64,000 nucleotides of DNA from Acinetobacter pragensis (GTDB lineage Bacteria; Pseudomonadota; Gammaproteobacteria; Pseudomonadales; Moraxellaceae): assembly GCF_001605895.1 (NCBI RefSeq), contig NZ_LUAW01000014.1, positions 1 through 64,000 of the forward strand. The letters run 5' to 3'. Numbering within the stretch: position 1 is the first letter of the stretch; each line of letters begins with the position of its first letter. The position numbers and the translations under genes are program-made. Positions 58,031 to 64,000 of this stretch are shown here, piece by piece. The notes below the pieces were generated by a model. It saw nothing but the letters and a program-made list of their open reading frames with translations, searched no databases and was not told where the DNA came from.

Positions 58031-59932
58031 ATGAAATCAATTGCTTTATGCTGTGCTTTAGCTGTCCCCAGTTTTGCTTTTGCTCAAAATTCACCTGCTG
58101 AAATTTTAGTGAGTGTATCTGATGCATACGGGGCGAAGGCTGAACAGCTGCAATTGGCAGATCAGCTGGCATGGACGCGTTTGATGTATGCCGATGCGCA
58201 GGGTCAAAGCGAAGTGGCCTATGCGGGCTATTTTCTGTCTCAAGATGGACAGCATAATCTGAAAAATGAACTGCGCGCGAATGTACAGGCCCTGTTTCAG
58301 GAAGCATCGCCCAATCAGTCTATCCGCTGCCGCTTTCCTGCGCGCAGCCAGTGGCTGATGGCGCAGCTGCAAATACAGTCGTCACAATTGCCTGAAGCGA
58401 AATGTCCTGAATTGGATGATTGGTTTGGAAAAATTAAGCCTTATAAAGCGACTTTAATTTATGCCACAGATTTTATGGGCAATCCCAGTTCGATGTTTGG
58501 GCATACGCTTTTGCGTATCGATCCTAAAGATCAGGAACAGCTGAATTTAGTTTCCTATGCGATTAATTACGCGGCCACAGTAGCCAATGCCGATGGCTGG
58601 TCATTTGCATGGAAAGGCTTAACTGGACAGTATCCTGGTGAATTTTCATTAATGCCGTATTACCGTAAAGTCAAAGAATATGGCGACTTTGAAAGCCGTG
58701 ATTTGTGGGAATATGAACTGAATTTATCTGAGACGGAAACTCAGTTTTTGGTCAAGCATATTTGGGAAATGCAGAACGTCAGTTTTCCCTATTATTTTGT
58801 CAGTGACAATTGCGCATACCGCTTGCTCGGACTGCTGGACACCGTCCGTCCCGAGCTGGACTTAAAGAATCAGTTTAAAGCGGCTGCCATTCCGATTGAA
58901 ACCATACGTTCGGTTGCGCGGCAGGGGCTGGTTGCAGAAACGGCCTACCGCCCGGCTTTGGAAACTCAGCTCTTGGCGCAGGCCCGGCAGCATGGCAATG
59001 TTTTGGCGCAAAAGGCGCACCAGCTGGCTTTTGCAGCGCCACTGCAGATGCAGGCGCAATTGTCAGCCTATTCGGAAATAGAGCGCGCTAAAATTTTAGA
59101 AATGGCGTATGACGATTTATACTTGTATTTAACCTCACGCAAAGTCGAGGGAGAATTCGCTCAGCCGCGCCTGCGTCAGCTTTTGGTGCTGCGCAGTGAA
59201 ATACACGCGGAAAAACAGCGCAAAGATGCGCCGCGTCCAAATACTGACCCGGTTCAGGGGCATCATGCCAGAAATTTGCAGTTCACAGCCGGTGAAGTAC
59301 AAGGCGACAGTTTCTTTGAGCTTGGGCACCGGCAGGCCTATCATGATTTAATTGACCCGCAGGGCGGTTTCCGTACAGGGACGCAGCTGATGTTTTGGGA
59401 TGGCGCGCTGCAATATCGGCAGGATGAATTGAAGCTGGAACATTTTAACTTTCTATCGGTCAATTCTTATAATCCAATCACGCCGTTTAAAACCCCGCTG
59501 TCGTGGGGATTTAACTTCGGCTGGCAGCAGGAGGCCTTAGGCGCGCATGGCCAGTTCAGCGAAATACATCAGCATGGTGTGGCCAATTTGAGTGTACAGA
59601 CGGGTTTCAGCAAAGCAAATAGTGACCGCAGCCATTTATGCTATGCGCAAATGCAAATGCATTTGCAGGGCAGTCAATCATTAGATAACGGCTGGCGCGC
59701 TGGGGCAGGGCCTGCGCTAGGATGTCAAAATATCTGGTCAGATAAAATCAACAGTTTGGTGCAAATTGAATTGCCATTTTGGCAAGATCAAAGTCAATGG
59801 GCTGTACGGCTTAACAGTCAATTGCAATATTCGGTTGATGCGCAAAATGCGCTGCGCGTGGGATGGGTATTTCAGCAGCAGCATCGTTTAGATTGGAATA
59901 AGGCCAGTTTAGAATTTGTTCATTTCTTTTAA
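58031..59932 (+). CDS. DUF4105-domain outer-envelope protein
   Basis: A 633-residue exported protein with a signal peptide ending at AFAQ. The DUF4105 domain occupies residues ~120-300: KATLIYATDFMGNPSSMFGHTLLRID contains the family's conserved GHTLLRI, and VSDNCAYRLLGLLD the invariant Cys. The C-terminal ~250 residues alternate polar and aromatic residues and end in Phe (EFVHFF), suggesting a beta-barrel tail in the outer membrane. The same DUF3015-DUF4105 order occurs in other Pseudomonadales. Function unknown. Confidence 0.87.
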   Translation: MKSIALCCALAVPSFAFAQNSPAEILVSVSDAYGAKAEQLQLADQLAWTRLMYADAQGQSEVAYAGYFLSQDGQHNLKNELRANVQALFQEASPNQSIRCRFPARSQWLMAQLQIQSSQLPEAKCPELDDWFGKIKPYKATLIYATDFMGNPSSMFGHTLLRIDPKDQEQLNLVSYAINYAATVANADGWSFAWKGLTGQYPGEFSLMPYYRKVKEYGDFESRDLWEYELNLSETETQFLVKHIWEMQNVSFPYYFVSDNCAYRLLGLLDTVRPELDLKNQFKAAAIPIETIRSVARQGLVAETAYRPALETQLLAQARQHGNVLAQKAHQLAFAAPLQMQAQLSAYSEIERAKILEMAYDDLYLYLTSRKVEGEFAQPRLRQLLVLRSEIHAEKQRKDAPRPNTDPVQGHHARNLQFTAGEVQGDSFFELGHRQAYHDLIDPQGGFRTGTQLMFWDGALQYRQDELKLEHFNFLSVNSYNPITPFKTPLSWGFNFGWQQEALGAHGQFSEIHQHGVANLSVQTGFSKANSDRSHLCYAQMQMHLQGSQSLDNGWRAGAGPALGCQNIWSDKINSLVQIELPFWQDQSQWAVRLNSQLQYSVDAQNALRVGWVFQQQHRLDWNKASLEFVHFF

Positions 59933-60257
59933 TCAATGCCTGATTCAGCATGTCTAAAAAGCCTTAATCTGAATTATGGCTAAATCATATCCCGGTTTGA
60001 GAATACTTCTTAGCCTTTAATTTTGCGTTAAAAGCATGAACTTTGCTCTGAACGATCTCACTCATTTCTTTGAATCACCAGATTATCTACTTAGATTTCA
60101 GTTTATTTTTCATTCTATTTCGTGAATTTTTTAAATTTAAAGCACTGTTTTTCATAAAAAGATTAATTAGGTCGCACTATTTAAATTATGTATAATTTGC
60201 GGCACTAATAAATCTTTTTTTGCTGGCTGGATATTTATAGCCATTGGGACAGAATGT
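59933..60257. other. Intergenic region before the GGDEF gene
   Basis: No gene, repeat or RNA is apparent in 325 bp. A TATAAT hexamer at 60191-60196 is the best -10 candidate for the downstream dosC-like gene, with no good -35. Confidence 0.4.
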
Positions 60258-61637
60258 ATGAATACTGAAAGCATTGCAAAGCTTGCAAAACAGTGGAAAT
60301 TAATTTGCGATGATTATTCAGTCGATATTCTCAATGATGCTGTTCACTTTATACAAAGACATTCTGAAATTTTAGTCGTTGAATTTTATAAAAATATGAT
60401 GCTGGAAAAAGAAGCCTCATATTTTCTTTCGGATGATATTGTCCAAAACCGCTTAACAAAAACCTTGAATCAATGGCTGATTGAATCTTTCAATGCACCG
60501 CTGCAGCACAAGTTTGAAGAGGTTGCCGCAAAGCAGCAAATGGTCGGCAAGGTTCATGCGCGGATCGGCATTCCGTCTTGGCTGATCATGCGCGGGATTC
60601 GGGAAATCGAAAAGAAAATCTTCAGCCTGCAGGCCGAATCTCAGTTTGCTGAGAATTATACAATCAGCATGATCAGCTATATTTTTCAAATTTTAGGCTT
60701 CAGTTCTGAAATTATGTGCCGTTCGTATGAAGTCAATATTGAAAAAAATAATGACATTAAGCACAGCTACCGGTTATTTTCCGCCATGCAGGATGCTTCT
60801 GTGCAAAAAGACAAGCAGCGCAGTTCATTGCTGGATTGGGAAAATGAATTGATGTTTAAAGTATTTTCAGATACACAGCGGTTTACGCATCCTGCACTGT
60901 CAAAATCTGAATTCGGCCTGTGGTTTATTCATAAGGCGGCTTATGCTTTTAGCGGTTCAGAGCAAGTGGATGAAATCATCAGCCGGATTCATGAAGTTGA
61001 TTTGCTGAATCATCATGTGCTGGAATGCGAGCGGAAAGAGCAGACCATAGACCTGATTCAGCAGATGCGGAGTAAAAATAGAGAAATTCAGCATTTAATC
61101 GATCAGCTGTTCCAAGTGGCTGAATATATAGACTCAGGGAATGATGCGCTGACGCAGCTGCTTAACCGGCGCTATTTAGACACCATTGTCTCACGGGAGA
61201 TTAATTTTTCTCGTAAAAATCATTCACCATTGTCACTGCTGGCCATAGATGCTGACTACTTTAAGCGCATTAATGATAAGCATGGCCATGCGGCCGGCGA
61301 TTTGGCGCTGCAGTTTATTGGTGAGGTGCTGTTAGAATCGGTACGCGGCAGTGACTATGCCTTCCGTATTGGCGGAGAAGAGTTTTTGCTCTTGCTGGTC
61401 GACAGTGATTTGAGCCGGGCGCAGGAGATTGCAGAGCGTATCCGTAAACGTGTGCAAGAAACGCCTATTCGCTCATCTTTGGGCAGCAGTTTTAATTTTA
61501 CCGTCAGTATAGGCTGTGCCCTGTATGATGGGCACCCGGATTATCAGCGGTTTTTAGATACAGCCGATGCCGCGCTGTATGCCGCTAAAAACAAAGGCCG
61601 CAACAATGTGTATTTGGCAAAATTGAGCGCAGAATAG
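60258..61637 (+). CDS. dosC: Oxygen-sensing globin-coupled diguanylate cyclase (DosC-like)
   Basis: A 459-residue protein aligning along its whole length with E. coli DosC. The N-terminal globin domain (residues ~1-155) includes the heme-proximal VHARIGIP (His near residue 100). A middle helical domain (DFGLWF-like EFGLWFIHKAAYAFSG) follows. The C-terminal GGDEF domain (residues ~290-455) has an intact GGEEF motif and an RGSD inhibitory site five residues before it. It should make cyclic-di-GMP in response to O2 bound at heme. No DosP phosphodiesterase is adjacent, unlike E. coli. It is monocistronic. Confidence 0.93.
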   Translation: MNTESIAKLAKQWKLICDDYSVDILNDAVHFIQRHSEILVVEFYKNMMLEKEASYFLSDDIVQNRLTKTLNQWLIESFNAPLQHKFEEVAAKQQMVGKVHARIGIPSWLIMRGIREIEKKIFSLQAESQFAENYTISMISYIFQILGFSSEIMCRSYEVNIEKNNDIKHSYRLFSAMQDASVQKDKQRSSLLDWENELMFKVFSDTQRFTHPALSKSEFGLWFIHKAAYAFSGSEQVDEIISRIHEVDLLNHHVLECERKEQTIDLIQQMRSKNREIQHLIDQLFQVAEYIDSGNDALTQLLNRRYLDTIVSREINFSRKNHSPLSLLAIDADYFKRINDKHGHAAGDLALQFIGEVLLESVRGSDYAFRIGGEEFLLLLVDSDLSRAQEIAERIRKRVQETPIRSSLGSSFNFTVSIGCALYDGHPDYQRFLDTADAALYAAKNKGRNNVYLAKLSAE

Positions 61638-61640
61638 TCA

Positions 61641-61685
61641 TCACAAAATAAGAAAGCCGTAAATTGCGGCTTTCTTATTTTGTGA
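61641..61685. terminator. Very long bidirectional terminator between dosC and the OXA gene
   Basis: A perfect 19-bp stem (TCACAAAATAAGAAAGCCG and its reverse complement) with a 7-nt loop sits between the converging genes, 4 bp after the dosC stop. Both sides carry T-rich tracts. Confidence 0.92.
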
Positions 61686-61723
61686 ATTGGTTTACCCCAG
61701 TAACTGTTGGTATTTTAAAAAGC

Positions 61724-62557
61724 TTATAGAATTTTGAGCTGCTTTAAGCTGCTGATCACCAGTTCTTTACGGATAGAGGCCGGGGTGGACGGATCCATCT
61801 CAAGGTTTAATGAAAATGCTGTGGTTCTGCCTTGAGCATCTTCAACCCAGCCGGTATACCAGCCCACTTGGGGTTCAATATCCATGCCCCAGCCGCTTTT
61901 GGCATAGAGCGCTTTATTGCCGATCTGCTCAATAAACAGCATTTTAACCACTTGCTGCTGTGTGATTTTGCTAAAGGGCAATTGTAAATGAGACAGCTGA
62001 TCGGCGAATTGCACTTCCTGCTTTGGGGTGATTTTGAGCGGGCCAATCAGCCAGAAATTATCGACTTGAGTGCCAATATCGCCATTGCCGAATTGAACCC
62101 GTTTCACTTCATTTTGCATCAGCTCTAAGCCAATTCTGCGCGCCAATTCCTGATATACCGGCACCGCAGAGGCGGCCATTGCCTGCGCTAAGGTCAAATC
62201 TTTTTCCCAAGCCGGAAAGCTGCGCTTTTCCCCATTCCATTTGAATATTTCATCTGGGGACGTTTTGTTATGTTCAATGCCAATCAGGGCATTCAGCATT
62301 TTAAACGTGGATGCCGGGATAAATTGCTGATCTGCGCGCTGTACTGCATTGCCGTGTTCTTGAAGATCATTGCCGTTTTTAATGATAATCACGCCTTTAA
62401 CATTGGCTTGATTAAACAAATTGCGGATAGTGGCTGCATCAGCTAAATGGCTGGCGTAGGCAGAATGCGCCTGATTGTGCGAAAAAGGGGACGTAGTACA
62501 GGCGCCCAGCAAAATTATAGGACATACAATTGCACAGTATTTAATTAAAGGATTCAT
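61724..62557 (-). CDS. Class D beta-lactamase (OXA family)
   Basis: A ~277-residue periplasmic serine beta-lactamase. It has a lipoprotein-like N terminus with ILLGAC. Active-site motifs are in order: STFK near residue 83 with the acylating Ser and carboxylated Lys, SAV (SAVPVY), FGN (instead of the YGN of many OXA enzymes), KSG and the WYTGWVEDAQGR segment. FGN is shared with Acinetobacter OXA-23- and OXA-51-like enzymes. The chromosomal context, with no IS element or integron, suggests an intrinsic species-specific OXA. The start at 62557 gives the usual length; a GTG ten codons upstream is the alternative. Confidence 0.93.
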   Translation of the reverse strand: MNPLIKYCAIVCPIILLGACTTSPFSHNQAHSAYASHLADAATIRNLFNQANVKGVIIIKNGNDLQEHGNAVQRADQQFIPASTFKMLNALIGIEHNKTSPDEIFKWNGEKRSFPAWEKDLTLAQAMAASAVPVYQELARRIGLELMQNEVKRVQFGNGDIGTQVDNFWLIGPLKITPKQEVQFADQLSHLQLPFSKITQQQVVKMLFIEQIGNKALYAKSGWGMDIEPQVGWYTGWVEDAQGRTTAFSLNLEMDPSTPASIRKELVISSLKQLKIL

Positions 62558-62649
62558 CCATTGAACTCTGAAAATTGCTTTCAGCACTATGCCAATAAAC
62601 CTTTACAATTACAGCGATATTCATGTGATGAATCTGTAACTTGAGCCGT

Positions 62650-63009
62650 TTAAACCTCTACAATGACATAATATTTTTTTACGGCTTGCACGACTTCAAA
62701 GGTGCCTTCAAAACCAGGCGGAATAATGCCGGCATCGCCTGCGCCAATTTCAATTGTAATATTGGAATGTTTATGGTGCAGGCGTACAAGACCTTCGATT
62801 ACATTAAAGAACTCTTGTTTATTATCTGCAAATACAATATTCCAAGCGCCGGCTTCACAGTGCCAAATACCGCAATCCATATGAGGATGCTCATACAGGC
62901 TGTAAGTTTGGCGTTCTGGATTGCCGTTGACCAAGCGTTCTGGCCGTGGAAAATCTACAGTGCATTCACTTTGGGTTAAACCTTGGCCTGCTAACCAGAT
63001 TGCTGACAT
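62650..63009 (-). CDS. Cupin-domain protein, DUF861-like
   Basis: A ~119-residue single-cupin protein. The barrel strands are visible in CGIWHCEAGAWNIVFADNKQEFFNVIEG, HKHSNITIEIGAGDAGIIPPG and FEGTFEVVQAVKKYYVIVEV (in parts), the pattern of DUF861 cupins. In some families this is the ureidoglycine aminohydrolase type. The His/Glu metal ligands of canonical cupins are only partly present. The ATG at 63009 has AGGGG 8 bp upstream. It lies upstream of the OXA gene on the same strand. Confidence 0.83.
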   Translation of the reverse strand: MSAIWLAGQGLTQSECTVDFPRPERLVNGNPERQTYSLYEHPHMDCGIWHCEAGAWNIVFADNKQEFFNVIEGLVRLHHKHSNITIEIGAGDAGIIPPGFEGTFEVVQAVKKYYVIVEV

Positions 63010-63156
63010 GGTCAATGCCCCTAGAAATAAAAATAGAAAAATGCAGTTTATCTGCAATTCGAAAATAAAAAAGCCTCAACATAGGTCGAGGCTGTAATTG
63101 TGTACTTAAAATTATTTGAAGCCTGAGCTTTGAAATCAGCTGCGGGCAATCACATT

Positions 63157-63711
63157 TTAGTAGCTTTCAGGCGCTGCGCTTAAAAACTCGCGGCGTTCTT
63201 CTTTATTGGTTTTAAAGTCGCCGACAAAAGATACAGTGCGGGTTGTGGATTCCTGTTTGCCTACACCGCGCATCATCATGCACATATGGGCAGAATCAAT
63301 CATGACCGCAACACCGCGTGCGCCAGTGACTTCAGCTACAGCTTCCGCAATTTGCTGCGTCAAGTTTTCCTGAATTTGCAGGCGGCGCGCAAACATTTCT
63401 GTAATTCGGGCAAACTTAGACAAGCCTAGAACATTGCCTTCCGGTAAATAGGCAATATGCACGCGGCCATGAAAAGGCAGTAAATGATGTTCGCACAGCG
63501 AATAGAACTCGATATTTTTTACCAGCACCATTTCACGGTTGTCAGAAGGAAAGACCGCTTTATTAGTCACTTCTTCCAAGGTTTGGCTATAGCCGGACGT
63601 TAAATAGGAGAAGGCTTTAGCAGCACGCATAGGGGTATCTTTTAGACCTGGGCGATTAAGGTCTTCACCAACGGCAGTAAGAATGTTAGCGTAGGATTGC
63701 TGCATAGACAT
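63157..63711 (-). CDS. folE: GTP cyclohydrolase I
   Basis: A 184-residue enzyme making dihydroneopterin triphosphate, the first step of folate synthesis. The zinc ligands are in [10 protein letters not shown] (Cys and His) and [12 protein letters not shown] (Cys). The active-site [20 protein letters not shown] follows. The short N terminus (T-fold only) marks a type IA enzyme of the smaller bacterial class. A second ATG two codons in could also start it. Confidence 0.95.
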   Translation of the reverse strand: MSMQQSYANILTAVGEDLNRPGLKDTPMRAAKAFSYLTSGYSQTLEEVTNKAVFPSDNREMVLVKNIEFYSLCEHHLLPFHGRVHIAYLPEGNVLGLSKFARITEMFARRLQIQENLTQQIAEAVAEVTGARGVAVMIDSAHMCMMMRGVGKQESTTRTVSFVGDFKTNKEERREFLSAAPESY

Positions 63712-63801
63712 AAGACGTGTTCACTTACACAGAGAGATTGAACAAGGACGGCATTGTAGCAGAAAACCATTACAATGCCTGCTTTTAAAGGAAGAATCCG
63801 A

Positions 63802-64000
63802 TTACTGTTTAAACTTTGGGTTCTTTTCAGCGCGTTTTAGCAGCACAAGAACTGCACCAGTTCCGCCCTGATTTTCAGGCGCGCTGACAAATGCCAAGAC
63901 ATCACGGTGCTGACGCAGCCAGCTGTTGACATGGGTTTTTAAAATGGCTTCAGGGCCTTTGCCATGTACAATTTTAATGACATTTTGATTGTCATCTTTG
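63802..64000 (-). CDS. Smr-domain protein, C-terminal fragment (5' end outside window)
   Basis: The frame has a stop at 63802-63804 and stays open to the right edge, encoding about 66 residues. IKIVHGKGPEAILKTHVNSWL contains the HGKG motif of Smr endonuclease domains; GGTGAVLVLLKR is the conserved second half. Smr proteins include MutS2 C-terminal domains and the stand-alone SmrA/SmrB ribosome-rescue nucleases. The stand-alone type is likeliest given the C-terminal position, but the upstream part is not visible. Confidence 0.85.
   Translation of the reverse strand, partial: KDDNQNVIKIVHGKGPEAILKTHVNSWLRQHRDVLAFVSAPENQGGTGAVLVLLKRAEKNPKFKQ

Overview
The window is a chromosomal segment of a gammaproteobacterium of the order Pseudomonadales, almost certainly Acinetobacter. 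The evidence is the lldP-lldR-lldD-dld lactate cluster, a fused RNase HI-DnaQ gene, a class D beta-lactamase of the Acinetobacter FGN type, FimL next to NudC, and moderate GC with A/T-rich spacers. I cannot name the species. The region is mostly core genome. I see no insertion sequence, integrase or CRISPR array.

Layout. 1-0.36 kb holds the end of a glycine-rich, phage tail-fibre-like gene cut by the window edge. 0.6-7.5 kb is the conserved block 6S RNA (ssrS), zapA and a coiled-coil partner on the minus strand, diverging from UPF0149, pepP, ubiH and ubiI on the plus strand. A low-GC orphan gene interrupts that block after pepP. 7.7-12.4 kb has a SutA-like small acidic protein, a small membrane protein, rsmI, then a shortened lpoA-like gene, yraN, dolP and an esterase. 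12.5-25.5 kb is a Pseudomonadales synteny block: nudC, fimL and the rnhA-dnaQ fusion on the minus strand, then mltD (a lytic transglycosylase with about eight C-terminal LysM modules) running into a YejABEF/Npp-type oligopeptide ABC transporter. 25.6-32.4 kb has an old-yellow-enzyme reductase, a GST, four identical tRNA-Glu genes (three in tandem, one alone), a lipase-like protein and two paralogous amino-acid permeases.

32.5-40.1 kb holds a tiny membrane protein, a TonB-dependent receptor with Fur-box-like sites, rnt, pyrC, a membrane GGDEF protein and argG. 40.5-43.2 kb has a LysR regulator divergent from a DMT-family exporter and a small membrane protein. 43.2-49.1 kb is the lactate utilisation cluster, preceded by two mirror-image GntR/LldR-type operators. 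49.2-55.2 kb has fadH, tRNA-Ser(UGA), a 40-residue lipoprotein, a pirin, an unrecognised secreted protein and an L,D-transpeptidase. 55.4-64 kb has hemE, a DUF817 membrane protein, a DUF3015-DUF4105 pair, a DosC-like globin-coupled diguanylate cyclase, an OXA beta-lactamase, a cupin, folE and the 3' end of an Smr-domain gene.

Cell-envelope functions recur: MltD with LysM repeats, LpoA-like, DolP, Ldt, OXA and possible muropeptide import. Electron-transport functions (UbiH/UbiI, LldD, Dld) also recur. The observations most worth following are the ten-adenine run exactly at the RNase HI/DnaQ junction, where any one-base slip would release free RNase HI; the mltD-yej operon as a possible peptidoglycan-recycling module; and the enlarged coiled-coil partner of ZapA.
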